DNA of 64,000 nt from Torymus aiolomorphi (Eukaryota > Arthropoda > Insecta > Hymenoptera > Torymidae), in contig CM070873.1 of assembly GCA_036365515.1 (NCBI GenBank), positions 261,427,575-261,491,574 of the forward strand, written 5' to 3'. Each line of letters starts with the position of its first letter. Positions within the stretch are counted from its first letter, which is position 1. Shown in pieces: positions 24,726 to 39,252 of the stretch. Both the position numbers and the translations under genes were made by a program. Below the pieces are notes generated by a model that was not told where the DNA came from, made no database searches, and saw only the letters and a program-made list of their open reading frames with translations.

Positions 24726-25496
24726 TCCGCGTGGTGGTCTTAAAATTATATTTCACCTTTTCTGTCCGTAGTTATTCATTTGCATGCGCCTGCTATTTAC
24801 TCCTTATTTTTAGTTATTTGTGTAAAAATCTGAGCTACTTAAGTATTTGAAGAACGATAAAGTAAGGAGGAAAATTTGCAGCTGGCCTTACTGAAATCGT
24901 GACATTGATAGCTACACTATTTTTTTTCTGTAATAAAATAACAGCGAGTTTTTATAGGTAAAAAGTACTGCATATTCAGTAATCATAAGGATTATCTGAA
25001 ATTACCTTTTCACAACTGCAATTCTTATATATTTATGACAAGTGAATTTGAAATCAAATATATTATCGAAATTTTACTACAGAGAAACGCACGTGTATAC
25101 TTTCAAAAATCGATTTTCTTATCCTTTCAGTAATAAAATTTCATAGCACACCCTCTCTAAATAATATTGTAAACTATCGTAATCTAACTTATATAGTTAT
25201 ATGTTTGAGGTTATGAAAAATATAAAGTTTATAGCTATGGGTGATAGAGACCGACAAGCCGTATTCGCGTTAGAATTCCCACGTTCCCAAACGCGAGAAA
25301 AAGTGTTAAAATTGAAAGCACCCATCATTCAACTTCCTTGAATCGAAGTTATTAATATTTATCACGAGCACTGTCGCTGATAAAGTCCATCTGTCATACC
25401 ACTACACGCGCACACACACACATACACATTGACAATCCTCCACATCGAGTCAATAACTTATACGGGAGAAAAAAGCTAAAATCTCTTGTCACTTAC

Positions 25497-25505
25497 GGAG
25501 GCCAT
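25497..25505 (-). CDS. Possible first coding exon (MAS) with GTAAGT donor
   Basis: On the minus strand, ATGGCCTCC is followed at once by GTAAGTGAC (25496 downward). The ATG context (TGACGATGG) is good. The upstream sequence is GC-rich, with a (GA)n tract on that strand at 25792-25763. The exon would end in phase 0, unlike the phase-1 candidates at 1636-1660 and 54947-54999, so it would need a different partner exon. The last exonic base is not G, which weakens the donor. This is a weak candidate. Confidence 0.15.
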
Positions 25506-25761
25506 CGTCAGGAAGGCAGGCGGCCTTCTTCAACTTGCCGCTTAGTCGTAAGACTGAGATTCGATGGCAGAGGGCGACCATAGTACAGGATTTCGATCGT
25601 CATTAAGCGATTACCGGAGGTCCGTCGCACCGTGTAGCCGCGCAATTACTGAAAGGTGTGTGTATATGAAGCTTCGTATCAGCCACTTGCGCTCTCGACA
25701 GGCTGGCTATCTATCTGGGTCCCTATAACGAGAGAGCGCCTCTATACCGCACCAATGCGTG

Positions 25762-25797
<36 letters not shown>

Positions 25798-26503
25798 CAA
25801 TGATCCAGTGGCACTCGATGTATACATACTTTACGAATTTCAGTGTCTGAATGCCGCCGCGGCGGCGGCGTCTATCTTGATTTCGAAGACGAGCCGTGTA
25901 TCATCCACTGACGCAATTACCGCGGATCGTCGCTGGCATTATCTGGTCTCTGTCTTTATCCTCGAAATTTTCGTTTATCCGTGAAATATTTGCGATAAAA
26001 AATGTTCTTTTATTTATTCTATCATTTATTAGTCTTTTATTTCTTTTAACTGCAAAACGGTTGAAAACAGTGAATTCGACGGATAAATAACGGTTAAAAG
26101 TGTGGATTATTTGTTGATTCGGAAAAGTTTGAGTTAGTGAGTAGCTCGATAAGCAGCGTCTGACTCACGCATTTTTAAGAAACGCTTGTTTATAAATTGC
26201 TGATCGATAGAAAACGTGTTGTACTTACTTTTTGATCGTTAGTGAGAAAAGTGTAATAACTTTTTTTAATCGCGATAAGATACTTAAAATAATCTTTGAA
26301 CGATTTCAACGATACCTAATCTAACCAGCATGATTTGTATTTGTAATGTCGCAATGCGCAAACTTTAACACTTGCTAATAAACTCACTATTTTCATTCCA
26401 AATTCCTTCTGCCAAAACCTCACATCAAAAATAAAATCACTCCATCTACACTCTTACATCATCCATATCCAACCACTACGCTTCATAAAAACGTCCTCGA
26501 ATC
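25506..26503. other. GC-rich to AT-rich non-coding block with (CT)n
   Basis: A (CT)15 tract lies at 25763-25792 and a GCC/GGC triplet run at about 25853-25870. 25970-26420 is AT-rich. No gene is recognised. Confidence 0.55.
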
Positions 26504-26681
<178 letters not shown>

Positions 26682-27290
26682 AGTACCAAAGATAAACCCC
26701 ACTGCGCGGAACAGAGAGATCGGATGGTAAACAAATTCCGCTGAGTGCCCAATATCTCTCGCGCCCCGTTATCTGTAATACGCGTGCTCACGCGCTTTCA
26801 GAAGTGTCTCTTTAATCTCGTTCTCTTCGGAGGGGCCACCTGCGCGGCGTGGGAGCAGCAGCAGCGGCGGCGGCGGCGGCGTGCGTGTGAAGCTCCTGTG
26901 TATCGAGGATACCGTGAGCACAGTCTGAAATGACGAGATAAGGTCCAGCGGTGCGACTTAAAGAGCTCCGACGCGCGAAGTGTAAGCGAAGCCCTACACA
27001 GAGACAATCTGGCGCTGTTTACAGAGAAGGAGAGATAGCCGCTGCAATGCGACATTCACTTTGGAGATGAGTTGAGGCCTGTGTTAATGAATGAGGCGCG
27101 GTGTGTGAAGCTCGGATGATATTATTGTATGTGGCTTCCGGGGCTCTTGTAACGAATCGTGTAATTGATACACTTGTCAAACGGACGGGCGTATCGCACG
27201 TGTGCGAATTGTTCCCACTGAAGATGATTCATTCTTTTTTTTTATAACGTATGGTTACGTATTAGGCGGAGCGTATGATTAAAATACGTG
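26682..27290. other. GC-rich non-coding block with a GGC run
   Basis: A CAG/CGG triplet run lies at about 26856-26881. The remaining open frames are short and unsupported. Confidence 0.5.
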
Positions 27291-27381
27291 CACTGAGAGA
27301 AATGTTTCCTCAAAATGTTTATATTTAACATGTTAATGGTTAAAATACCACGTTGAATATAAACATATTCTTCTCTCAGTG
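27291..27381. mobile_element. CACTGAGAGAA-family MITE, 91 bp
   Basis: It starts CACTGAGAGAAATGTTTCCT and ends with TTCTTCTCTCAGTG, an inverted match that continues inward through an ATGTTTATATT block. TG flanks both ends. The left end matches the element at 36817-36952 over the first 30 bp or so (both continue CTCAAAATGTT.ATATTTA). There is no coding sequence. Confidence 0.8.
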
Positions 27382-30300
27382 TGCAATTTATTTCTATAGT
27401 GTCTGCTCAGTACTAAAATATAATTATAAAAATATATATAAATTTTATTAATTAATACCACGTAAGCAGCGAGCAGTTTCTCAATTCGCTTTCCAAAGAA
27501 ATACGTGTGAGGCCCTTATGTCGCAGGGACGGGCTAGACCCGGCGTCTCCAGTTGCTCAAACCCCCGGTCTAAACAAAGATCCAACGCCACCACAAGCCT
27601 GACTGATTTATAGGAACGACATACGCACTCCCGTGTATATTGGAGATCTGGGCGAGGTGATGTTAGCGCGAGCGTCTCGGCAGGCAGGCGTGAAATGAAG
27701 CCACCGAGAGAGGTCCCCGAAGAGGGTACTGCTACCCCGCATACCACGCCTCCTTCGAATCGCGCCGCTGCCACGCGCGCGTACGCGAGACGCTTTTATG
27801 GGGCAACTAGAGCCACCTTCAAAGGGTTCCAGCTAAATGCCGCGACCTGGACTGCAAGAATTCCAACGCGAGAATATCTGCGACGTGGTGGGTTTTATGG
27901 TTCTGGGAGGTAACGGGTGCAGTTGGTTTTGTTGATTGGGTCATCATTGAAGGAAGAGCAGATCTTTTTTGTAGTGGTTAAATTTAGTAAGGTCGTGTGG
28001 AAGAATAAACTAGTTTGCTTGGGTCAGAAGAGGCTGTTATGAGCGTGGTGCTGCACACTTTTGTTAATAAGCAAAGCAATTAGCGGCACGTGCACACATG
28101 TGTGCTTGGCGTTATCTCCGATGGGAAGCCTCTTCGCTCCTGGTGTTTGATCGATGATGGATTCGCGCTTCTCGCCGGAAATTAGGCGTCAACCTATCGT
28201 TCTCAGCTGGAAGTGACGTCGTACAGCGTCATCCTATCACGCTATTATCTTACATTTGTTGATCACATATCTATAGACGTTTTCATCTGATGTAAGTGAT
28301 TGAACTACATCTGATTATTTCTAGCTACATTTGTTCGTAATACATTATTTTTCATATATTAAAGATTCAAATATGCCATTTATGCATATATTAACAATAA
28401 CTCTGAACAGAATTCTATTCCTGTATACGCAAAGCGAATCACAACCCCGGCAATCAGAGCGATGTTACCTAATGATAGGGGGCGGCAGTCGGGCGGAAAC
28501 GCAGAAAGGAAGACGAGAAACAAGAAGGCAGAAGAAGAAGAAGAAGAAACAAGCCTGGTGAGTTATGGCAGGGGTCGAACAATTACGCGCCCAGGGCGCT
28601 TGCTAGCGCGGAAGCTCGCGTGTACCGCGAGGCCCACTGGCATAGGCGCGTAATTGTTGTCTAACGGCCGCCTCCGCTAAAGATAAACCATCGAAGTTAT
28701 TAATACCAATGGCTCGAAGCACTTCGGGCTCTATGCTCCTCTCGGGCATCAATTACGCACGCACGTAAGCGGGAGGAGGAACTACTTCGCACTTGCTCGT
28801 TGTTTCTTCTTCTTCGTTCGTGGAGGGAGTGCTCGTAAGCAAATTGTTCAATTTTCGCAAATCGCTGCCGGATGGTTAAATTTTGTCTGGGGGAGGTTTA
28901 TCAATTCCATCTCTTCACACCCCAATTGTAGTAATAATAACGTGGAATGATGTAGAAGTTTTTGATTCGTATTGCGGGTTGTGCGGTAGTCTTTCTACAA
29001 CTGATGGGCACTGTTTGCATGGGGTGAAGTGAATTAGAAAATTGCTTAAATTAAAATGATTAACAAAATATTTAAAATTAACTTAAATTATGGCCAATTT
29101 CGTGTTTTTCTTTTAATTTAGATAAAAACTTTTTTTAATTCTATGTATAAGATAGAAATGTGTTTTATTATTTTGTAAATACATACAATTGATTTATCAA
29201 TCGTGTTTATTGATGTCTTTCGAATTATCAGAACAAACGCTGATTCGCACGATTTTCACGCATTTTCTCTTAATTGAAACTACTTTTCTTTTGATTTAGG
29301 TTTCACTAAATCAAACAATTCCATGAAAATAAACGAGCAAAAAGTGATACGTCTCTCGGCCACGCTCGGCGTCTTAAAAGAAACGCGGGAGTGAACAATC
29401 GTCGGTCTTCATAATAGTCCAAAGAAAAAGGGGGAGAGCGAAAAGATCGTTCGAATAGAAAACTCTCGCATAATGGCAGCGAAGAAAGTGTTCTCCCGTG
29501 TCGCAGTAGCAGCAGTAGCAGTAGAGAGAGTGACTTGATCGGGATGTGTCGCGTGCCGAGCGTCAAACATTCATATTGTAATGCGTCACACTACACGGGC
29601 GTTAGGTCAGATGCTGCTGGTGGTAACCGTATGCCATTGTACCGGCGATGCTCCGGGTTATACTTAGACGCGCTCGCGCGTGCGTAATAGTAGAAGCGCG
29701 ATCCGCCCACACGAGCGCGCCCCGATCATCTCGTCTCGCCCTCCGGCGGCTGCTCTGCTCCTGCTGCTGTGATGTTTCTTATTGCAATTTTTTTTTGGAG
29801 GAAGAAAGGGGAAGGGGAGAAAGTTCATGGATCTGGCGGTGTATGTTTGTTTTTATTGAATTAGGCGATGAAGACGTAATGTTTAGGATATTGTTTTTTT
29901 AAGAGTTGTTGAAGAATTGTGGGCTTTTAGAGGCAGTACTGTAAGTGTTGCCTTGCTTATTGGCACATTGTTGGTGTGAAATTCATGCCACGTCGCGTTA
30001 ACCTGGTTTCGAGGATATATCGATCGCGAAAATAAGGCAGTCCGTGTGAGATCAAATTATCAGCTGCTTATTAGCGATCTTATCTTTTTAAACTTGTTTG
30101 TTTTACGAACTTGGAGCTGTCGTCAAAGTACTGAACCAAATAATCATATCTGACTTATTTTTTACGAAAATAGAAGGCCTTATTTACAATGCTGCTTCGA
30201 TTTTTCATGAAACTTAATGATGAAACAGCTTTAAAAAAAAAAAACTAAAACATGTCATCTGTCATAAAACTTGGATTGAAAAATTCATTCAATAAATAAA

Positions 30301-30788
30301 AAAATAAAACCATTCCAGCAATAAATCTGAAAATCTCTGATCCGCAATCTGATTGAATCAGTTAATAAATCAAACGGCAGTTTATATCGAAAGTCCTCGG
30401 ACTCTAGCCTCTGCGTCCCTGTAATTAATTTCTGTCATCGCTGAGCCTCCCGTGCACGCGAATCCATAGCGGCAGAGCCCGAGCCCCGTCCGCCGCCTAA
30501 TCCCCATTCAAGACCCGGTATAAGTTCAAGATCCCCCGCACGCCGACGACGGCCAAAAAGTTTTCTTCGCTACACACTTTGCGGCTGCCTCTATCACGCA
30601 ACCCACCTGCTATCCACCCCTCCACACACTATTGGACGTGGCAAAATTTCGCTTTCGTTGATCGAGTTTAACGAGACTGCATACACGAATACACATACAC
30701 GTGCGCCTCGACGCCGGCGTCTGAAACAGGTCAGCTGAGAAACGCGTGCCAGGATTAACTCGCTATCGATTTAACGTATAGGCGCGGT
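27382..30788. other. Mosaic non-coding block
   Basis: 27480-27920 and 28440-28900 are GC-rich, and 29030-29290 and 30120-30370 are AT-rich. A plus-strand frame from ATG 28462 ends in a Glu run at a GTGAGT donor (28558), which I treat as chance. A 13-bp perfect inverted repeat (ACAATTACGCGCC) at 28579-28591 and 28645-28657 encloses a GC-rich, self-complementary 53-nt loop, which could be a structured RNA or a small element. Confidence 0.45.
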
Positions 30789-30791
30789 AGA

Positions 30792-30826
<35 letters not shown>
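30789..30826. repeat. (GA)n microsatellite
   Basis: About 38 bp of GA with one CA interruption. Confidence 0.9.
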
Positions 30827-32960
<2,134 letters not shown>

Positions 32961-33092
32961 GACGAAGCATAATCAAAATGGTCTTTTTACATTTTATCTT
33001 CGTAAGAAGTCAATATCACTGCTAGGGTGCCCTTAATTTTTTTCATGGTAGATGTCGTCGCGCAGTGTGAAAAAAAGCCAACTTCTATCAGC

Positions 33093-33146
33093 TCTCGCGC
33101 GAAGAAAAGCCAAAAGCGCCGAACTTTGGCTTTTCTTCGCGCGAGA
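33093..33146. repeat. Perfect 22-bp inverted repeat (hairpin)
   Basis: The arms 33093-33114 and 33125-33146 (TCTCGCGCGAAGAAAAGCCA and onward) are exactly complementary around a 10-nt loop, with looser pairing outside. The stem is mixed-sequence rather than simple repeat. It could be a tiny foldback element or the stem of a transcribed hairpin. Confidence 0.85.
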
Positions 33147-33372
33147 ACTTATGATGGTTTTTTTTTCGTATCGCCCGACGATGTTGCGAATACTATATTT
33201 TGGTGTCTATTTATTACTTGCATCTAAATATGCTTGCAGAAGCATACCACAAAATTTCGCTCATGGCAGCAGAATTATCCAGAGTTATCTTATAAGACAT
33301 GAGAATAAATTTAATCTAGAATTAACGAAAATTTCTTGTATTAATGTTCAAATCTTACCATCAGAATAAATA

Positions 33373-33494
33373 TACTCTAAATTAAATTCAGTGAAAAATC
33401 ACTATTTTAGAGTGTAAAGTGTACAGTGCATATGCACTATTTCGATACTGTACACTCTAAAATAGTGATTTTCACTAAATTTAATTTAGAGAGT
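33373..33494. mobile_element. Palindromic MITE-like element, about 122 bp
   Basis: The left arm begins ACTCTAAATTAAATTCAGTG and the right arm is its inverse, with near-perfect pairing over about 55 bp each side of a GTGCATATGCAC centre. TAT-type sequence flanks both ends, so a TA duplication is possible. There is no coding sequence. Confidence 0.8.
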
Positions 33495-36400
33495 ATATAT
33501 AATTTTTCATAAATTATTTATAAAACCAAATATAAACTTTGCAAACGACTAAAACTTTAATTAACAACAGTCTCAATCACTCTATAAAAGCAAACTTATT
33601 AAGTACTTTCAATCTCTTACTTGCAATCGCTAACAAGATTACCCATGCCCGACCAACAATCAACCCTTGTAATCTCTCGTCCGAAAGAAGCACCATCGAA
33701 AGCGCCAAATTGGCCTCCGAAAAGAAAGGGATGCGAGGCCAGGATGTGTTATATAAAGAAAGGGATGGTATATAGACACACACACGCACACGCATGCATG
33801 GGGCACATCACAGAAGGAGATTTAGGCGTTGGCGCGACACGCGCTACATAATGAGCCGAGCAAACTGTCCGCCAGAGAGGATCTAATCGAGCGGCTGTAA
33901 AAGTGAAGAGAGAGAGAGAGGAGCGCGCACAACAAAACAGAGACTCCGGGTGCATTGACGCGAGAACCGCCACGACAAAAGGGATGAGGCCCATGTCATT
34001 GTCGGTGCGGCCCGAGCCGAGTGTGGGGGGTTACACATAGGTAGACTCCGCCACATGTGCATGTACGTGTAATATACCTGCGTGTGTGCGAGCGCTCGCT
34101 CTCCCGTTTATACACAGTGTACATACGCGCGCGGCGAAAGTATACACTATATACACAACTACATTAGGGGTCGCCCGATCTCTGCTTTCTCGCTCCCCGC
34201 TTATATACGCGAGCAAACGCGCCAGCTGGCTTATTGTTAAATTACTGCCCCGACGATGGATCTGCGATATACGCGGTATAGAGGAGAGAGAGAGAGAGAA
34301 AGACAGAGACGCCATTTCCGGTATGTGCTCTTGTGTCTGTGTATATGTGCACGCGAAAAAATAGGTCGAAATTTTAATTATATCTCCGAGTGCGTGTGCA
34401 CCCGCGTTCTGTGCGACGGGCTTCCTTTATCTTATAAATTGGTACTCGTGCGGATATGTATGTGTGTATGCGTGGGGCGAAAGAGATCGAGTTCACTCTG
34501 TGGAAGATTGCTTTCGTTTGGATTCGGAATGCCCGTTGATATAGACTCGGTCTCGGACGTACGATATCTTTTGCGATAAGATTTTTAAATTTAGATCACA
34601 ATTAATGTTGCTATATATAAATTATTCGTGGAAAAATTAATATTCGTAAAAATTGCAACACTCTAGTAAAATAAATAAATTGAGCAAAGAAAAGAGTTTA
34701 TCACGCGCGATTTGTGCAACAAAGGATTGAACGGACCCCGAACCATCGCTAATAAAATTGTAACGCGCGTGAGTCGGCTAATTTGGGGGGTGCCTGTCAC
34801 AAGGGGGGGCACTGCACTGCGCTCTATATACGCCAATGGAAGGATCATCCTTTAATGTATTTATATACGGGCGCGCGCAGGAGAGACACACAACGCGCGC
34901 AGGACGGGTTCGTACTGTCGTCGCTACATGGGGTGAGAGATTTGTCACCCGAACATCGGCAATACGTGTCGTACAGCGAACCGCGTTTGTATCACACCAT
35001 TGTCATCCGAGCCGAGAGATTAAGCTAATTTCACACATGTCCGCCCGCTGCACTGCATTCTCTTCCCCCTTCCCCTTTTCTGCAGCTTCTCGCTCGTAGT
35101 GCCATTGACGATTTCGCGTGATATATGAAACCGCGTGTATTCCGGTGGGGACTACTGCGCTGCTGCTGCTGCTGCTGCTTCGGAGAGGAGGGAGATGTAG
35201 AGACAATTCCTGCATAACGGTTTATTATTATTTTGCCTTTATTTTCCCATTGCGACGACTGCCCTCGATTTTTCGTCTCGGTGCGCATGGGGGGGTGTCA
35301 AATGCACTCGTTCATTAATTATATAATGGAGTCGCGAATTTGTGCAGTGTGGAAAAAACATGTCATTGAATGAAGATGATTTATGGGAGTGGAAGTAGTG
35401 TCTCCTGCAATATCTAAGAAAATTGTTGGCTTTTATTGACTGCGATAATCCGAAATTTTTTTTGGGCTTTCGAATTTTTATTTTAGCTATACATTTTATT
35501 TTATGACTGTACCTATATAATACATATATATAGTATATATTGAACGTTGACCAAAATTTTCCAGCTGAAAGGTTCAACAATATCGTTGTTGGCTTGTCAT
35601 GTATTCTCTTTTGTCAGTGACTAGAAAGAAAACTCAAATATAGCTCGTAAAACTCCGTCTCATTAAATGAAAATTTATGATCTTCTTTCTTCCGAATACA
35701 TCATCATAGACGCCGAACTCAACTGCTCCACTAAAAATCATCCGGAAGCACCTAATGATTCTCTTAGTTTGGACACCAGAATGTCACAGTTAGGCCAGAT
35801 AAACGCTGTCCTGAGTGACTCCTCAAGGAACATCTGCCCCAATGTTGCGGACGATTAGTCCCTTTCGTTTCGGAAGCGAGCGCGCGGCCTTTTAGAATCA
35901 CCCACACAAATGGATGTAAACGTGAATGTATATGCGTGTGTCGTCTTGGAAGCTCCAGTTGGATGCATCCGCCCACTCATCCCTTCGGGTTTACGGTTAC
36001 GCAATGCGTCGCATATGTTTATGGGCCTACAATCTGTGTACGACGCGTATATATACATGTGTCTTCCAGTTTCGGGAACACAACACTCTTGCGCGCACTT
36101 TGCAAAGTTCGTGTGTAACTTCACAGCTGGCGGTTAATGAGGCGTAATTTTAACAGCAAAAGTCTGGCTTCGATATAAACGTGTTTACAATTAACTTTTA
36201 CAAAGTAAATGAGAGCTGGATACAAATTATCTTTCAGTTTATTCCTTTGTTTTTTATTAGTATATTTTTAGTTGTGATGAGTAATTCGCTTCAATATTTC
36301 AAAAATGCATACGTAATATACACACGCTGTGACGTAAAGTGCAGACGCGTAAATCTTGTTGAACATAATTATCCATAAATTAAAATAAATGGTCTGCAAA

Positions 36401-36816
36401 ATCATATTTTTTCACAAAAAGATATCATTAGACACTACATGATGCTTCTAAATTACTCATTCAAAAGTAAATTTGAAATATGCCTTATTCAAAGTTTTTT
36501 TTTATGAGTACCTGATTAACAATCATATCGATATTCATGAATTTTTATGTTCTATATGTCTTTCGACTACGTTCATTTATTTGCTTTAATAAACAGATTT
36601 CTAATATTTATATCTGTTTATTTCTGTAATTTTTTTTTTGTTAAATTTATTTATAGTCATCTTCTCGTTAAGTTTATATTTTTTCAATATTTATATATAC
36701 GTAGGGTTCGTTATCCCTTTCCATACGCTGTTTTATTATTTTATATTACTTTTGTGTTTGAGCGCTGACTATGATGGGCCGTCATCGCTTAGTCAATTAA
36801 TAAACACATCTATCTA
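33495..36816. other. Mosaic non-coding block
   Basis: 33600-34560 and 34700-35260 are GC-rich, with short GA/CA runs (for example 33909-33921 and 34284-34298) and a CTG run at about 35160-35179. 35300-35760 and 36130-36780 are AT-rich. A good polypyrimidine tract and AG lie at 35060-35085 on the plus strand but lead into stops in all frames. No gene supported. Confidence 0.5.
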
Positions 36817-36952
36817 CACTGAGAGAAATTTTTTCTCAAAATGTTCATATTTAGCATGGCATTGTAACTATTAAAATATATAAATGTTAATAGTTACAAT
36901 GCCATATTAATAGTTATACCATGTTAAATATAACCATATTCTTCTCTCAGCG
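36817..36952. mobile_element. CACTGAGAGAA-family MITE, 136 bp
   Basis: It starts CACTGAGAGAAATTTTTTCT and ends CTTCTCTCAGCG, an inverted match extending inward through ATGTTCATATTTAGCATGG. TA flanks both ends (36815-36816 and 36953-36954). The centre holds an exact 19-bp inverted repeat (36856-36874 and 36887-36905), and a third related copy of that motif lies just right of it, so the core looks secondarily duplicated. Confidence 0.85.
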
Positions 36953-37353
36953 TATTATTAACCCAAAATGCATCATTGATGGAACAATCGAAAAACCTCT
37001 AACCACCAAAAATGAGCGCCATATATCATTACACCCACACATAAAATTTTTCCTGCATTCCGAATAACTGATTTAGACATTATCCACGCTCGGCGAATCG
37101 TTCGGGGAAGCCCGAGCGATGGGAGAGACCGAGTGTCGTCTCACGTCGAGTGTTATACTGTAGGACGACGACGAGGACGTCGATGTCAGCGTAGTGGCCA
37201 GTCTTTAAAGGACTTTACGAGAATCTCCGAGTGTCGCGGTCTTTCTCTCGCTTTCCGCCGCGCGAGTCAGTGACTTCTCCAAGAAGTCAGTGATTATCCG
37301 GCCCTTCCACTTCTCCTCCCATTTATTTGTCTCACACGTCGTGCGCCGCCTGC

Positions 37354-37390
<37 letters not shown>

Positions 37391-37445
37391 GTGCACTTGA
37401 CACTTCCCGGGAAGCTTTTTCACGGCGCATAAGCCGTGCGCGCGA

Positions 37446-37477
<32 letters not shown>

Positions 37478-39000
37478 CTGGCTCAAATATTGCTTAATTT
37501 ATCTTTGAGAATCCTTTCGCCGCCGCGCGTGTATGTAAGAATCCTCCACTGCGGATCGTTTCAGCGAAAACCTGTATATGTGAAGAAGGACGCGTCGTCG
37601 GCAAAGAAAGAAAGCGCGAGGTGGAGGTGGAGGAGAAAGAAGCGACCACGGAGGAGATAGAGCCGTGTAATTCGGCCCGGCGTCTCGGGCGCACGAGCCT
37701 TTTGTATATATTCCCACGCGACGACGGCGGCGGCGGCGGCAGCGACCTACGACCTCGTCGTCGTCTTCTTCTTCTTCTTCGCGTCTCTTCTCATTCTTCC
37801 TCTCTGCTCCGCTCTCGCCGCGAAGGACGAGCAAGGTAGAAAGAGGTAAAAAGAGGACCGCGTGTCATTTGACACAGTCCTAAACTCGATTCGCGCCACG
37901 AAAGCGAGAGCGCCGAGCTCTCTTCGTAAATGCGCGCTTTTTGTCTCGCTCGCTCGCGCGAGCACACAGTTCCCAAGGCGAAGAACAAACGGACTCACTC
38001 CCTCTCTTCTGTGTATACGCGTGTAGAGCCGCTCCCCCGCAGTTCCCACAACCCGCGGAGAGAGAGAGAGAGAGAGAGAAGAGAGAGATACATATATCCA
38101 GTACACACGCACACAACTCTTCTATCGGGCCAGAGCGTGCGATTGCTGCGCGTATGAATGAGAATTCGCCTCGCCGCAGCGCGCGCGCGAATCTTGCCGA
38201 AAGATAAGCCGTGAGAGAGAGACAGAGACGAACGAACGCGCAAGCTATTGTGAGAGTTGGACGCATGCTCCGAGGGACGCTTCGCCGATTATATTCCCAT
38301 TCTCGGCGCTTTTTGCGCGCAAAAAAACGTTTAGGTATATATAAGGCGAAACCTCTTCATTATGACGAGAGAGAGAGAGAGAGAGAGCGAGTGGGAGAAA
38401 ATGGTATATACGCACGATGCATGCCGAGATGTCTCGCAGCGGTGGAGGTACATACCATAATATAATGTGGTGCGTGCGAGCTGACGACATTCGAGACCGA
38501 CGTGTTCGCTATTTTTTGTCGCGAGAGGGGGAGGACACAGAGAGAGAGAGAGAGAGAGAGCGACTGCCGGAAAGTATAGAGAGACGAACGATAACGGAGT
38601 TAGTCACTTGATAGGAGAGCAGTGCGGTAGATATGTCGGGGATACGTGACAAAGATGATGGAGCAACGATCGCGGTTAGTAAGCGTGAAGTACGTCTGCC
38701 TCTTCTTTCGAGGTCTGATTGTATATGGTCTATATTATAATTAGCAAGAATTTAGTTAGTCTGTATACATGAATAAATGTAGTTATACATGTTTTGTCAA
38801 AATTCGCTTATTTTTTCGTTGAATACGTCGAAAGCAAATATTGTGCGAAACAACAAAGACCGCTGACCAGGTATAGTTAGTTTATTTAAAAGCTATTCCA
38901 ACTGTCACTATCAAACAAAAGCTCCGCCAATTCTATTATTCACGCGACGTCATTGATTTCTCTGCACGAGCTCCCGATCGCACATACACACATACACACA

Positions 39001-39001
<1 letters not shown>
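36953..39001. other. CpG-rich block with many short microsatellites
   Basis: Simple repeats lie at 37359-37387 (CA), 37446-37471 (CT), about 37725-37741 (GGC), about 37755-37780 (TCG/TTC), 38058-38080, 38369-38388 and 38539-38560 (GA). Many overlapping frames occur on both strands between 37490 and 38490 because stops are rare in such DNA. None has a recognisable domain. Confidence 0.5.

Positions 39002-39046
<45 letters not shown>
39002..39046. repeat. (CA)n microsatellite
   Basis: About 45 bp of pure CA. Confidence 0.95.
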
Positions 39047-39049
<3 letters not shown>

Positions 39050-39210
39050 CCTCACTCTATAACGAGTATAAAAACTGTCTGTTGCGCAATGGTACCGCGC
39101 GCAGGCAGTGAATTTAATTTCGAGAGCCATCGTAAATTATATCTACGGTGAATTATACATGCGAGCGAGCGAGTGCGCGCGTACGAGGAAGAAAAGCGGT
39201 TTGCCCAAAG

Positions 39211-39211
<1 letters not shown>

Positions 39212-39252
<41 letters not shown>
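39212..39252. repeat. (GA)n microsatellite
   Basis: About 41 bp of GA with one extra G near its right end. Confidence 0.9.

Larger units (their letters stand above)
22741..25440. other. Long AT-rich block, almost free of microsatellites
   Basis: About 2.7 kb of AT-rich sequence with very few dinucleotide arrays and few CpGs stands out from the neighbouring GC-rich blocks. It contains the decayed minus-strand coding-like segment at 24232-24725 and a small plus-strand open frame at 23478-23645. No terminal repeats marking it as one inserted element were found by eye. Confidence 0.5.

Noticed and set aside
27481..27913. Overlapping frames on both strands
   Set aside because: No domain, no splice-site pair and no codon bias distinguishing one strand from the other.
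28462..28557. Plus-strand frame with a Glu run ending at GTGAGT
   Set aside because: The Glu run is a GAA repeat, and the single splice-like motif is insufficient.
35040..35100. Strong polypyrimidine tract and CAG acceptor on the plus strand
   Set aside because: All three frames after the AG reach stops within about 15 codons and no donor follows.
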